From NCBI RefSeq assembly GCF_000003195.3, contig NC_012872.2, positions 58,261,695 to 58,325,694 of the forward strand: a stretch of 64,000 bases of DNA. The letters run 5' to 3'. Origin of the DNA: Sorghum bicolor (Eukaryota > Streptophyta > Magnoliopsida > Poales > Poaceae). Under the pieces are notes generated by a model, which worked only from the letters and a program-made list of their open reading frames with translations, did not search any database and had not been told where the DNA came from. The first letter of the stretch is position 1; each line of letters begins with the position of its first letter. Positions 1-12,471 of this stretch are shown here, in pieces. Position numbers and translations under genes: made by a program.

Positions 1-53
1 ACTTTGTTTGTTTCCATAAACTGGCTCGTTGCTAATGCAATATATTTTTGCAG

Positions 54-1240
54 GATTGATCGTAGGTTCCGGTCCACGCAAAAGGATTGGGCGGTCAGGC
101 ACGATGCACATTTGCAGACTTGGTATCACAGGCAGGTTCCCCTCGTCAACTCACTACCACCGCACGACCCGGCCAGATGGATGGAGTACCTACAGTGGCT
201 GCACCGGAGTACGAGGACTCATATCATGGTTCCGTACACCAACACCCCTGCAGATGAGGGTGGTGAGGATGACATCGCCGATGCGTTCGACGAGGCGCAA
301 AGGGTTGACAAACAGGTTCTTAGGGCCCCCTTAAATAGATATGTGGTAAGTACCTTGGACTTTCATGTATTATTTGATGTTTATGGCACAACAGTTGTCC
401 AAATGATCGAGTTAATGTTGTGTGTGATGTTGTAGTCACAACAGTTGTCTAACTACTCCGAGGAAGCTAGTAGGCAACTGTTCCGGAGTAGAGACGACAA
501 GAGCAACCCTCTTCGCAGCTTTGTGAAGGTACTTTCGATAAAAAAATTCATTATTACAAAGCAATTACAACTGAATAATGCATGTTGTCATTTTAACCTG
601 CAGAAAATCAAAAAGGGCTGCAAGAAGTTAGCGGCTAAGCTGAGCTGTGCAGACACGACATATGCGCCTCCGTTGCACCCCATGTTGTCTAGGAGCCAGA
701 CGGCCTCGATGTCCACTAGAGCCACTTCGGCTAGGGCCGCTTCCTCCTCTGTACGTACTCCGCAGTACACAGGGAAGGGTCCAGCGGACGTGGACGATGA
801 CGACGAGGCCCTTCAGTACTCCACGACTAGTGGCGACGACGACGACGACGAGTTACAGTGGGAGTTCACCGGTCACGAGGAGATGGGTACCTCACAGCTA
901 GGCGGTGCTCCTATTGGTACACAGGGGGTGGAGTACACACCGGAGGAGTACACACAGGGGGTGGAGTACACACAGGAGGAGTACACACACGTCGAGCACC
1001 AGGTGCCTATGCTGTGCTTTTACTTTTCTATATTTGCATGATTCAAAAATTAAAATTGCTCATTAGGGTGCTTGTTTGCAGGGTACTTCGTCCACACAGG
1101 AGATGGAGCGTATCCATAGGCGGCAGCGCGAGAGGCAGCGGCGAGACCGCACGGACGTGGGGTGGACAAGCAACGTGGTGCCTACCAATCCTAGGAGGCG
1201 ACGGAAGCCGCGAAACCGCTACACCCCTGGCGATGATTAG
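54..1240 (+). CDS. 3' part of a plant-mobile-domain (aminotransferase-like) transposon-type gene, 5' end outside window
   Basis: Four exons can be joined with consistent phase: 54-345, 436-528, 604-1002 and 1082-1240 (TAG 1238-1240). Each intron starts with GT and ends with AG. The first exon encodes a WMEYLQWLHRSTR segment that resembles the end of the plant mobile domain of MAIN-like and transposon-encoded proteins. The next exons are basic (KKIKKGCKKLAAKL). They are followed by a long acidic, low-complexity stretch (DVDDDDEALQY, GDDDDDELQW) with two EYT(P/Q)EEYTQGVEYT-like repeats. The C-terminus is very basic (RRQRERQRRDRTD, NPRRRRKPRNRY), which suggests DNA or chromatin binding. The family name is from memory of similar grass repeats; the exon structure is read directly. 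The gene starts before the window, so its catalytic or core part cannot be judged. It converges on the GRF-finger gene at 1897-3789. Confidence 0.6.
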
Positions 1241-1483
1241 ATTATACATGTTTAGCAGTTGGGACTTGTCATGTAGTACCTGTGACATATTGTTATTTCC
1301 AGCACGTTGGTAACTGACATATTTCTAGATATTTGATGTACCTTTTTTAAGCATTAGTGAGAATTATTTAAGTTGTTCGTTCTAAAGTATCTTTGGTATT
1401 TACGTAAAAATCTCAGTCTTGCCAAACCAGCTGCGAACCAGGACAATCGGTTAACAAAAACCGAACAAAGACACTGCAGCAAC

Positions 1484-1612
1484 GGTTCTGGCCAATTTCT
1501 GGCTACCCCGCCATGGCTGGGGGCGGGTTAGGGGTACCCCGCCATGGTCCATGGCGGGGTATCCCTAACCCGCCCCCAGCCTTGGCGGGGTAGCCAGAAA
1601 TTGGCCAGAACC
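1484..1612. repeat. 129-bp near-perfect palindrome
   Basis: Two 64-bp arms (1484-1547 and 1549-1612) are inverted copies around a single central T at 1548. I count 62 of 64 matching positions. Each arm holds two CCCCGCCATGG/CCCCGCCAAGG-type blocks separated by a G-rich stretch (GGGGGCGGGTTAGGG). It lies in the gap between two convergent genes. A transcript from either side would fold into one long hairpin. Confidence 0.9.
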
Positions 1613-1896
1613 CCATGTACCTTTCATGGCACTAATCAAAGTGACTTCCTCTATTGCTTTTTAAATATTACACAAAAAAATAGCACCTAAACACGCAAGA
1701 AACAAAACTTTTAATTGTTATATTAGTTAAACATATTAGAAAATCTTTTTAAATTATTATGTTAGTTAAACATTCTGACAGCTGTGGACTTTGGCGAGGA
1801 GCGATCAAATTGAAATACGTCGGAGTACAAATTATTACATGACAAGTTTCATAGTACAAAAGTCTCAACCCTAAGCCACTCACATACATTACCACA

Positions 1897-3789
1897 TCAA
1901 TCAAACTGCGTGCACCACTGCGTAAGCAACTCGTCCTCGGACTCCCAATCGTCCACTACAGCCTCCTTACCCATGCTCGCCTCCGCTGCCTTGGCCTCAC
2001 TAGCCTGTCTCTCGTAGTAAGCTGCCTCCGCCTCTTCTGCCGCCTGAGAGTATAACTGTCCCTCTTCCTCGGTCATGTCTGTTGGCCACCATGAGTCGTA
2101 GACCGATGTCTTCTGGTTGTGGTATGCAGCCTCACCCTCCTCTGTGGCACCGACAGGCATCGGCCCTGACGCCTCACCCTCCTCTGAAAGACGAAGTAGG
2201 TCGCATATCCTTCCCATTTCATAGTCATGCTCCTCCTGAGGGTACCCCAATTCCTCGGCAAGACGAATGAGGTCGCCTATCCTTCCGGTGTCGTCGTCTT
2301 CCTCCGCCTCGGTCTCCTCTTCGACCACAATCGGACGGCTAGCAGTGCCACCAACTGCACCGTCCCGCCCTAATATCATATTCTCCGCGTACTTAGCACG
2401 GCCCACATCTGCTTGCCAGTTTCCGGTGCATCCAATCTCTGTAAGTACAAAATTTAAAGAATTAATAACATATTCATTTCAGAGAAACAAACAGTTTCAC
2501 TTTCAAAAATTAAATGACTCACTAGCACATAATGAGGCAATAGTATCGTTCAAGCATTGCATCTCAACTCGCTCAGCCTCCTCCGCAGCCTTCCTTGCAT
2601 GCTCTTCAGCCTTGCTTGCACGGTACTCCTCTATCTCCTTTTCCCTCTCCTCGGACCACTTCTTCCATGCAATACTCGCAGGGTTACGAACACGCAACTC
2701 CTGGGCGAATGCAAGCATTTTCTTCTTATGGTCCTTCACAAAATCAGTGACGTAGTTTGCAGGATAACCTCTCGTCTTGCGAACTGCTACTCTTGCCTTA
2801 TATTCATCTTTGAACTTAAACACATCATCAGATGATTCCCATTTGCATTTCTGAGTGCTCTGTTACGGGAAATATATGAATACAAAGTTAGCGTACAAAA
2901 ACAAATATATGAGTATAGTAGTACTAAATGTGCACAGTCCTAGCAAACCTCATCATAGTCGATCATGTGGCCACAGAAGTGGCCAATCCCAAGACCTGAA
3001 GGAACTAGGCCGTAGCTAGCTTCAACACCACATTTGCACATCACGGGAGGCGCAATAGACCTCCGCTTCTTCTTCCACTCTAGAACCTCCTCCTGCTTCT
3101 CAGGCTCTGGCCAATGGCTCTTTGGACCATAGATCCACTCCTTGAAACGGCACTTTCGAAAACCACGATCCTACAAAAAGAACACATTAGAACACACATA
3201 TACCAACTGAAATTTTAAGATTGAATCAAAACTTACTTCACGCCGCAGAGGACAAACAAACTCTAGTTCATTCCGTGGATTTATCACGGCTTGTTCTCCG
3301 CAATGACATTTCGGAGGATCCTCGAGCCGAAGTGCAGAGGCGACGGCCTTCTCTTCCTCCGTCATAGGAGGAGGGTTAGGGGGGGCGGAACCCAGCGAGT
3401 AAACAACTCACGTTTGCAATGATCAACGCCGGGGTAGAAAAGCAGAATTCTTGGGTCAAACTTGTCCGGCCCGTCGATCCATTGGAAGAAAAAGCACCGG
3501 AAGTAGGGCTACAAAAGAGTTTCAATTGTCTCATTGGGAATAAAAACATAAAAAACCAATAAGAAAAATAAAGGGCACAGTGACTTACGCTATAACTATA
3601 ACAAGTATAGAAGCAACGTGCCGCAGTATCCGGATGTCTCGACTGGCTCACGTGTGCCGGATGTCCACAATCACAGTTAGGAATAGGTTCCTCGGGAGGC
3701 ACGGGGGCATCCTTGCAAGACACATCGGGGTACAACTCTCTAGGACGACCCTTTTTTCGCCAAATCGACTCACGATACGAGTCCTCCAT
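1897..3789 (-). pseudogene. Transposon-type gene with three GRF-like zinc knuckles, probable one-base frameshift
   Basis: Five exons on the minus strand: 3789-3589, 3508-3237, 3170-2949, 2859-2523 and 2438-1897 (stop 1899-1897), all with GT/AG borders. Three knuckles follow the GRF pattern CxCG...C...CxF/KxW. The first is CDCGH...RCFYTC with RCFFFQW, split across exons 1 and 2. The second is CHCGE...FVCP with CRFKEW, across exons 2 and 3. The third is CKCGV...HFCGH with CKWE, across exons 3 and 4. Exon 4 is a charged coiled-coil-like segment rich in K, E and R. Exon 5 is acidic and alanine-rich, ending TQWCTQFD. Exon 2 carries a run of seven G on the plus strand (3369-3375). Eight would keep the frame open, so a one-base loss or an assembly error is likely. 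GRF fingers bind single-stranded DNA or RNA in known proteins; the role here is unknown. Confidence 0.65.
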
Positions 3790-4084
3790 CTAAATACGCG
3801 AAAATAATTCAACACAAATCACATAACTAAACAAAGTAACGTAACAAGAGACTTACTAAACATATTAAAAATAAACAATTGAAGTTATTTAAACTATGAA
3901 AACGTAAAGGTTGTAAGAAATTTACCTTCTCCAAACGAGGGGTGGCCGGAAAAACAACCGTGGAGAACGACGCGGAGGGGCACCGGAGAAGAGCGGAGCT
4001 CGGGTGTGAGAGAGGGAGAGAAAGAGAGACCCTCGGGCTGAGTGAGGGAGAGAAATGAGAGAAAGATGGCCGTTCGGCCGGCTA

Positions 4085-4275
4085 AGTAGGGCGCGGGCAT
4101 ACCCCGCCATGATCCACGGCGGGGTACCCCTACCCCGCCAAGATCCACGGCGGGGTCCACGTCAGCCCACTTTAGCCACGAGTGCCATGCAAATGCCACG
4201 TGGCAGGGTGTACCCCGCCACCATGCATGGCGGGGTCCAGTGATTTTGCCCCGCCATGCATGGTGGCGGGGCCAA
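4085..4275. repeat. Cluster of CCCCGCC...GGCGGGG hairpins
   Basis: Three or four short inverted repeats of the form TACCCCGCCATG...CACGGCGGGGTA occur in tandem about 300 bp upstream of the GRF-finger gene start. The last pair reads CCCCGCCACCATGCATGGCGGGG and CCCCGCCATGCATGGTGGCGGGG. They use the same core as the palindrome at 1484-1612. Together the two clusters bracket the GRF-finger gene, which suggests they are terminal or subterminal structures of one element. I found no target duplication. Confidence 0.75.
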
Positions 4276-5715
4276 ACGGTCTAGATTTGAAATTTTTTTC
4301 AAAAACGTGTCAAAATTGAAATTTGTTTTAAAAATGGGCTAAAAATAAAAAAAAATTCGCCGTTGGAGGAGCACGAGCCGGCCCACCCATGGCGTACAGC
4401 GACTATCTGGGCCGCAAAGTGACCCCCATTATCCGCCGGTGGAACCTTAATGCAATCCGGCATGCCGCGCGCGCCGGCCTGTCCTCCCGCCGCGCCACGT
4501 ACCTTGGTCTCGTACCCATGCGGCGCCGGCCCTCCCGTTATCTTTTACTACGTTGTCTTCCGCGTGTGGTCACTGGTCACCCGGCGTGCGTACGTGTTCC
4601 CGTTCCGGGTCGCTACGTGGTCGTGGGCCTGCCTTCGAGGACGACCGCCTCATCAGGAGGAGCCAGCAGCAGCCAGGACCACCGCCGCCGCTGCCGCCTC
4701 GCCCCGCTCGGCGCCCGCGCGCATTCACTCGGACGTGTCTCGGCCCCTCGCGCGCACCGCGCGGCACGTACTACGTTTTGCTAGCTTATTCCACTGCCGG
4801 AGTCACAGGAATCACGCGCGCGCGTACGTACGGGGGCTACTACGGGCACCAAGCCATGTCCTGACTCCCAACCGCGGGAGGAAACGTGGCGCCGCAGCGC
4901 CCGGTGTACAAACACGTTCGGACGGACACGAACGCACCGGCGCCTTATTATGAGGGAAAGCCTTGGCCATGTCGAATGGACCAACGGACAGAACCTCCCC
5001 CGGCTCCGTCGCGGGAGCGCCGCCAGCGCCGGCGGTCGGTGCGGTCACTGTACCCGACCGGTCGACGACGCAAGGTCCCGCGCGCGTGTACGCCGTGGCC
5101 GGGCCCCGTAGGATCGGGCGGACGATCGACCCACTCATGGCGCGCGGGCACGGCGGGGACCCAGCCGGCCACCGCCACCAAAACCAGCAGACTTTCCGCA
5201 CAGCCGCATCATGGCCTCCCCATTTCAAGCACAAGCACGGCCGCGTCTGCCGTCTGGACCACGCCGCATAGCAAAATTAGCAATGGGAACTGGGAATGCG
5301 CGCATGCTCGTTGCCAAATCAAGGCCGTCGTGCATGTACGATAGTGTAGAGCATACGAGACTGGTGGTATACCAGGTGGGACAGTACAAGTACTACACCA
5401 GCATCTATGTAGGCATCACAATTTGGACGGTACTAACAAAAAACATTCACGTAGAAATACACTAACTCATAGACTCCAGCACCTCAAAACTCTACGTACT
5501 CATCGGCAGCATGTTACATTTCTCATCGACTCGAAAAATAAAAACACGTACGGCAAGGAAGAGGCGTACAAGTACACAGTGCACGCAACGCAGGCACGAC
5601 ACAGGACACACCACACACTTCTCGACGTCCAAAAAAAACGATCCGGTAGACGAATCAACGAGGGGTCTCCGTTCCGGTTCCGGCGTTCCCCGTCCGCCAC
5701 ACTCCGCCAGCCTGT
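4276..5715. other. GC-rich intergenic DNA downstream of the ERF gene
   Basis: Open frames here are long only because of high GC. None shows a domain, and frames on both strands are open together. The part next to 5716 should hold the 3' UTR of the AP2/ERF gene. I see nothing else that I can support. Confidence 0.5.
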
Positions 5716-6699
5716 TCAGAAAATCGCGGGAAGCGGGTTGAGCGGGAAGAGGTCGCGCAGGTCCTGGAAGTAGTCGTTGTTCTCCTGCATCGGCGACGCC
5801 GGCGCGGCCCAGCTGGGCGCGTCATCAGACGAGGCGGGCTCGGCGCCCGCAGCGGCCGCGGCGTTCCACGACAGCTCCGGCGACGACGGCTCGGCGTAGA
5901 GGAACCCGGCGTCGGGCTCGAAGTCCCAGAAGCCGCTGGTGGCGTAGACCGGCGCGTCCTCGAACGGCACGAACTCGCCAAGCTCCTCCTCCTCGAGGAC
6001 GGCCAGGCTGCGGCACTCGGTTACGGCCGGCTCGCACGGGGCCGCCGCGACGTCGGAGTCGAAGTCCTTGGAGGAGTCCTCGGCGAGGGAGGACACGGAG
6101 GGGACCTTGCGGAGCACGGACGTCGGCGACGACACCGCCGGCGAGGACTCCGCGCCGGACTCGTACCCGCCGGGGGTCGCCGGGTCCTGCAGCTGGCCGG
6201 CCGCCCCGGAGCCGGCGGAGGAGAAGTTGGTGGTGGCGTTGGGCCCGCGGAGCTGGATGGCGGCGGTGTCGTAGACGCGCGCGGCCTCCTCCGCGGTGTC
6301 GAAGGTGCCGAGCCACACGCGCACGCCGCGCCACGGGTCACGGATCTCCGCCGCGAACTTGCCCCACGGCCGCCTCCGGACGCCGCGGAACTTGGTGCTC
6401 GCCGCGCCGCCCGGGCCACCACCCTTGCCCAGCCGTCTCCGCGCCCCGCTGCACACGCCAACGGGGCCAGCGACGCCGACGCCGACCCTCCTCCCGCGGT
6501 CGCCGTCCCCGGCGTTACACTGATCCGGCACGGCAGCAGCCGCCGGTGCTGCTGCTGCTGCTGCTGCTGGTGCCGCCATGGGCGGCAGCTCCCGCACCAT
6601 CCTGCCGACCCGCCGGGCCCCGCAGCCGTCCTCCTCGCCGGAGGAGTCCGTCAGGTCAGGATCGTCCCAGAAGATCCGCACCGTGCGCGCGCGCGACAT
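5716..6699 (-). CDS. AP2/ERF transcription factor, cytokinin response factor type (group VI)
   Basis: A single-exon gene encoding 327 residues, ATG at 6699-6697 and TGA at 5718-5716. Residues 6-24 ([19 protein letters not shown]) match the CRF domain that defines ERF group VI. The AP2 DNA-binding domain spans about 103-160, with [18 protein letters not shown], the [16 protein letters not shown] block and [19 protein letters not shown] motif near 190 matches the conserved SP(T/V)SVL phosphorylation-type motif of this group. An alanine run follows residue 40. The C-terminal half is acidic with scattered aromatics and ends in [18 protein letters not shown], a likely activation region. CRFs act in the nucleus downstream of cytokinin two-component signalling and bind GCC-box-like sites. 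The lack of introns and the very high GC are usual for grass ERF genes. The paralogue cannot be named without a tree. Confidence 0.93.
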   Translation of the reverse strand: MSRARTVRIFWDDPDLTDSSGEEDGCGARRVGRMVRELPPMAAPAAAAAAAPAAAAVPDQCNAGDGDRGRRVGVGVAGPVGVCSGARRRLGKGGGPGGAASTKFRGVRRRPWGKFAAEIRDPWRGVRVWLGTFDTAEEAARVYDTAAIQLRGPNATTNFSSAGSGAAGQLQDPATPGGYESGAESSPAVSSPTSVLRKVPSVSSLAEDSSKDFDSDVAAAPCEPAVTECRSLAVLEEEELGEFVPFEDAPVYATSGFWDFEPDAGFLYAEPSSPELSWNAAAAAGAEPASSDDAPSWAAPASPMQENNDYFQDLRDLFPLNPLPAIF

Positions 6700-6991
6700 G
6701 GCACGCCGGGAGTTAAACCCAAGCTAGCTACAAGGAAGGAGAGATGACACAAGAAACCCCAACCAAAACCAGCCCCCCGCGCAAGCTGCAGCAACCCTGA
6801 CCCCAGCAGGAAAAGAAGCTGCAGGGGCGATCGGAACGGACGGCCGGGTGGATTCCCTCCTGCTCTGCGGATCGGCAGGGGAATAAAGAGCAAAGGGTCG
6901 GGGAGGGAGGGAGGCGAAGGCGATGCGAGCAGGAAGGAAGGCAGACCGGGGCGAGGAAGGAAGGGGAAGGGAGTGGCCGCAGTAAAGACGG

Positions 6992-7007
6992 GCTCTTTAA
7001 AAAGAGC
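6992..7007 (-). promoter_or_regulatory. Candidate TATA-type element of the ERF gene
   Basis: The 16-bp GCTCTTTAAAAAGAGC is a near-perfect palindrome containing TTTAAA/TTTTTAAA on the minus strand, about 290 bp upstream of the ATG. It is the only AT-rich block in a GC-rich region. A start site about 30 bp downstream would give a 5' UTR of roughly 260 bp. No transcript evidence is available. Confidence 0.35.
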
Positions 7008-7009
7008 AG

Positions 7010-8900
7010 CGGAAATGCAGCAGGACGAGCAGGAGCAGCAGCTACGAGTAGTAGCTGAAAGCAGAGGTACTAGCAGTAAAGCCGCGCCCCGTCCTCTCCA
7101 CTGCCGTTCGTACTACTAGACCGACGCAGCAGCAGCTGCCGCGGCCCCCGCCGTGGATACGAGTAGTCCTATCTCTAACGGTTTTCGAGCTCCGTGAGTG
7201 TGTGACCTTGCTGCTGGCTCCTCGGCGAGAGGAGGGAGCTTCTTCTTCGCTCTCGGGAGTGCTACTCCTACTGGTCCTAGGAAGGAACAGAAGAAGGTGC
7301 TGGAGCAGGAGCACCGAGCCACCGACGAAATAAAAAGCGCGAAGAACAAGGCCGGAGACGGAGGGAGGGAGGTGGCAGCCGCAGCGGTGGTGTGGCGTGG
7401 AGAAAGCCGAGGAGGAGACCTTGTGAGGTGGGTGGGAGTCGACGGCGGCGGTGGTGGCGACGTGCCGGCGGAGGAAGGATGGAGGTGCGTGATGGGATGG
7501 GAGTTTCTGGGGGTTTGGGGAGGTTTTTGGGAGAGTGGAGTGGACAAGGCGCGGGATTGGTTACCGCTGTCCACCCGTCGTCTGTCTTATAGGATCCCCC
7601 GACCCGACAGCCTCGGTTGCAACCCACGCCCGATTCCGCGGCGGTGACAGGCCCGCGCGCGCTTGTTTAACCCAGGCTCTGGCCCGAACCGTAATTAAGT
7701 TGTGCAGGTTAACCCCTTCCTCCAGCCGCATTTACTCCCCGCTGCGTGGGTTTACGGGCCGGGTTCCATTTCAAATCCCGCGCCGGCTAGATTAATCACC
7801 CCGAGGCGTACCATACCACCGGACTCGGCTCGGCCATTCACCACCAGACGCAGACGAGGAGCGGAGGAGGAGGGCCGTCACATTGACAGTGCAGGTAAAC
7901 TCCACGAGCCTGCACTGCTCTGCCCCTGCACCCTGCAGGCTGCAGGCTGCGCCAGTGCAGTGCAGCCATGTTTGGCTGGCACGGTGGCCGCTGGCGCGCG
8001 CGGCGCAGAGCGTGCAGCGCAGTGCAAGTGGGACGGCATGGGGCGCCACTGTACTGTATCTGCGCGCGGTCGAGTCGCCGGCCGGCCTGCGCTTTGACTC
8101 GAAGGTGGTGGCGTGGCGTCTGATCTGAACATGGCTACGTGCTGTGTCCTTCGTCAGTTTTGGCCCGTGCACCACTGTTTTGGGCAGCCCCCCGTTGGAG
8201 ATTGGAGGCTCCCGCAGCACTTCTTCTTTCCAACAATGGGGGACACTGAAATCAGTACGGCGTGAAATTATGCACGGCGCTGATGCCGGCTCGCTCGCTG
8301 GGTGGGTCGGTCACGGACGTCAATGATCACACGCGAGCGCGGCTAGAGCCCGAACAGCAGACAGCGGCACAGCGCTCCCGTCCCGTCGCGATATTTTTGG
8401 GCGCGGTACCGGTACGGAGCCACGCGCTGCTACGGCTACGGGCGTGGCCCCCGCGGCCGCGTGGTCCTGCTCCTCGCCTCCTCCTCCTCCTCCTTCCTGA
8501 GCTCCGGGACCCAGCGGGCAGCCTCTGGCTCTCCCTCGGCGCGCGAGGGGCCGGGCCCGTCCGGTCAGGTGGCGGGGGAGCCAGTCGCGGCGCGACGCGT
8601 TACGGGGTGCGCGGTGGGGCTGGCTCGGCGGCCATCGGGGCGCGGGCGGATGCGGATGCGGATGCGAGGTGGAGGTGGAGGTGGGGCGGCACGTGATGCC
8701 GGTCGGTCGTGGGCCGGACGGGGAAAGGAAGAAAATGGCCGGTCAAATCGTCGGGCGGAGCACCGGCGTCAGAGGCCCTCTGCACCGCAGCCATTAATCT
8801 AACGAACCCATCACTCCTGGTACTACATTAGCGCTAATCAGCAGGGACGACGGAGACGACGGTGCTCTGCTCACTCATCGCGTAGGACATTCACGTCGAA
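7010..8900. other. GC-rich promoter-distal DNA upstream of the ERF gene
   Basis: Only GC-driven overlapping open frames are visible, on both strands, without recognisable domains. Short CTGCAG- and GTGCAG-rich runs occur near 7890-7990. No gene is called. Confidence 0.4.
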
Positions 8901-11900
8901 CAGGACCGCGTAATGCAAGAGATGGCACACTCCTTTTGGATAGTAGTGGGTTCATTTGTGATGTCTGTTCTCCATTGTGCAGCTTGCGCTTCTCCCAAAT
9001 GCTTCTGTACATCAGTTTCTTTAAATTCAAATTAAAATTTTGCATTACTGAATAATATCCTGAGTCCCGGGTCCAATTCTCATTATTAGCAGAGATGACT
9101 ATAAACACAGCTTTGAACTATACTCTGATGATCTACTGTATGAATCATACTTAAAAACAAGTACTCAGATCAGACATCACTGGGTTTCTCATAGATCAGA
9201 GTATATGAAAAAAATAAGATGCTAAATTTCAGATGATCGATATGTATCTGTATCGCTCCAGTCAACGTACTAGTTTCACAACCAATCATTCTGTATATCA
9301 TTCATCCTTTTCTTCCTCCCCTGAGTCATTGGGTTCACCGTGGACCATGTTAAACCTATTCCCTTTGGGTTGTTCTTTATAAATCTCAGGCAACGTTTGG
9401 TAGGGATATGAATCATTCGAGAAACGTTTAGGTATTGTCGTGTTCTATTAGTCCTGCCCCAAAATACCAAAAGTCCAGTGACATTTTGAACCTTGCTCCC
9501 ACTAGCTTTTGGTCACACCCTTTTTCAACCAATCGAAAATCAACCAACACATCCTGCAATTCACGCGTATGAGATTGAAGAGAGGTGTAGAAAGAAAAGA
9601 CTATTATTAAGCCAATCCTAAATTGTGTCAAAAAAAAAAGCCAATCCTAAATTGAGGAGGTTCATTCTGTTGCTTTCAAGTGCGACACATGAGTAAATAC
9701 TATTTGATTAATGGTTGAAACCGCCTTCTACAATGTGTAGTTTCGCTTTGGTTGTTTCTTGAGATTTCCTTGAGTTTAGGACTTGGGAACAATGTTTATG
9801 AGATTTCATCCATATAAAACTCATCTAACAGTTCTTTTCTTCAAAACATTATTATGTCCCAATAATTGATTATATGACACCCTATTTAATGATAATAATA
9901 TTCCTAGTGCCAATGGCCTTGATGTGTAACACTACTACAATAGCAAGTTATAGCCCCATTTGGTCATTTTGACCTGATCTTTGCTCTTCACACACTAAAA
10001 ATCTAAAATGTTTACCATAAGATCATAGAGAGCCTTCGTCACCTAGGGCCAACAGATAATGTTGTCGTTGTTGCCTCCGCCTAAGGCCCCTCTCCTTTCT
10101 CCTTGGTGTGTCTGTCGGTGGTAAGAAGGAGAGGGGATCCATCTCTTAGATGATTTTCGGTCAGAATCTTGTTACCTGTGATGACTTCAGTGATTACCAC
10201 GAGGAGATCGACGTTGTAGACGTCGATTTCATCAACAAACGGTCAATTTGTGGCCATTATCAGCAAAGGGAGGGGGTGCTCCTTGGCACTCCCAACGTGA
10301 ACATTTACTCTAGGTCATCGATCTCATTGTCAATGGTTGCAGGGAGGAAGAATCAAGGTTTGGAGCTAATGAATATACTTCCTATGTTGTACCTAAAAAT
10401 GGAACTCCAAATGCTCTTTTCGGTTCAGATACGTTTTGGACTTGTTCTAGAATGTTGGATGTTGCGGCATATCTAATGTTTTGGGGTGTTGACCATTGGA
10501 TTCAACGTAAGGATCGTACTCTCACTTCAATGTTCAACAAGATTATGTACATCAAAAAAGGCACTAGGTAAAGACGATGGAAGAATCTGGATAAAATATC
10601 AGATCTTTTCTATTTTAGATTTTTTATATGTAATTTAGGGATCTATTGTGTCGAGTTTTAATATAATTTTATCCTTCCTTTGCGAAAAAAATCTTTACTA
10701 GAGGATCTTACTTCTTCGTCTTTCCACTAGCCATTGACGAGAGCTAGAAAAGGAGATAATAAGAACAAGAATAATAGGACATGACGTAGGGAGGCCAAAT
10801 TTGTTCACAGTTTTACATTTACAAACGTATTTTCCTCTGGTAAACGCCAATGACAATGTGATGTCTTACTACATGAGGTCAAGGTGTTCATTTCCACCTA
10901 CTTCCAAGAGGCATATTTTGTGCTATTTTCTAGGACTTTCGATCCTCAAGATTCATTTCAGTAGAGAATGACATGTAAGAACCATATGTCATTCTCTTTC
11001 CTATCCTTGTGGCCATCAACGAACATGACCATCTCACGAGGACGTCACTTCTGGGGCGGGCCGTCCTCACTACCTATCTCCTCATCACGAACAAAGCCAT
11101 CTCGCGAGGGCTTCGCGCCAAGAGAGGGCCACCATCGGAATGGCCCCTAGCGCCGAGGGAGGGCCATCGTCAGGAAGAGACCTAGCGCCGAGGGAGAGCC
11201 ACCGCTAAGAGGGCACCTGCATGGGCAGATGAGATGCCAAGAAGACGGAGGAGACACCACCAGACCTCCAAATCTAACGAGGGGGACGTGCGTCGGTGAT
11301 GAAGGAGTTGGTGGTGGCTGAACGGACTTCAACGACAGATGCGAGGAAGTCGGGTGCGGATTTAAAACCACCGAACCAGAAAATAGACTGCCCAATAGGA
11401 GTAATAAGTAATGAGAGGAGGAAATTTGGTGACAAACAAGTCTGCTTGGAGATGTTTTTTTAGCCTCCATTATAAAAAAAATGAGTAGAGCGGTTGATAG
11501 GTAGTCTTCCTGATGAAGATGTTCTGAGATCGCTTAAAAGTACCGGAGGATTTTAAGTTCGATCAGCAGTAGCAACGGCCGGCAATGTGGTGCAAACTTA
11601 CGCGGAACACGCACGTCGTGAGCACTCTCCCATTAGTTAATTCCACAGAGAGATCTTTGTTTGCTTAATTTATTTGTTTTGTATATTCGAGTGAAGGTCC
11701 CCCTTTGAATTCAAGCGAGCTGCGAGCGTGCATCGCCGATAAGAGTAATATATATATAAGTATACTGTAGATATCTTAGCAGCATCAGCGTACAGTTTGA
11801 ACACATGCATGCATGCATGCCGTGGCGCACTTTAGCTAATCCTTTGAGCTCCTAGAAACCAGACGATTTTTTTTTATTCAGGCACGGTCGAGAGCTAATT

Positions 11901-12470
11901 TACAGTTCGGCCTGCTTGTACGCATCTGGAGTGACTCAGCGATGACACTGCTGCTCAAACTATCTACCGGCCGCACACTCTACTGTACTGCAGAACTACT
12001 ACTACCTCATACGAGTAGTAACTTTCAAAAAAATATATTTTTTTTTAAAAAAACCCAGCAGTTCAGTTCTAGAGCCTACTGTAGCTCATCGTGGGCTGCT
12101 AATAAAGCTGTGTGCCTGTGTGTGTCGTACTACAGCATCAGGAGTCTATCTATAGTACGACAAGGCTACTATCTGCTGGCTGCTGCTAGTGCTTGCTGAG
12201 AATGAAACGAAAGAAAACAAAAAAATAAACAACATGAAAGGGATCAAAATAAGGAAAAAAAACTCAGTAAATGCTAAATGAAGCGATGCTAGTAGTAGTA
12301 GACTAGTAGTTGTTGTTTACACATAGGAGTACGGTGTACGGGGATACACCGAATGCTGAGTATACGACGAGTGAGAGAAAAGCCGGACGGGAACGGGACG
12401 CGCATAAGCGGCCGACCGGATGGCCGCGCGGGGCGGTGATCTGCAGCCGCATGCAGGTCTGAGATTTTTC
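8901..12470. other. Intergenic DNA without a recognised gene
   Basis: Mostly AT-rich sequence. A 108-codon open frame at 10150-10476 has no domain I recognise, and short degenerate repeats built on CGCCGAGGGAGGGCCA occur at about 11120-11220. A (GCAT)n run lies near 11804-11820. Probably old transposon debris, but no terminal repeats could be paired. Confidence 0.4.
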
Positions 12471-12471
12471 A

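Noticed and set aside
4380..5345. Several overlapping frames over 100 codons on both strands
   Set aside because: GC content is very high, all frames are open at once, and none has a domain or sensible splice context.
7115..8800. Long GC-rich frames upstream of the ERF gene
   Set aside because: Low-complexity proline, arginine and serine sequence on opposite strands; best explained by base composition.
9929..9950. CACTACTACAATAGC, which looks like a CACTA terminus
   Set aside because: No matching inverted end, subterminal repeats or 3-bp duplication was found nearby.
10150..10476. 108-codon plus-strand frame
   Set aside because: No start context, domain or repeat ends. It could be retroelement debris, but the sequence does not show it.
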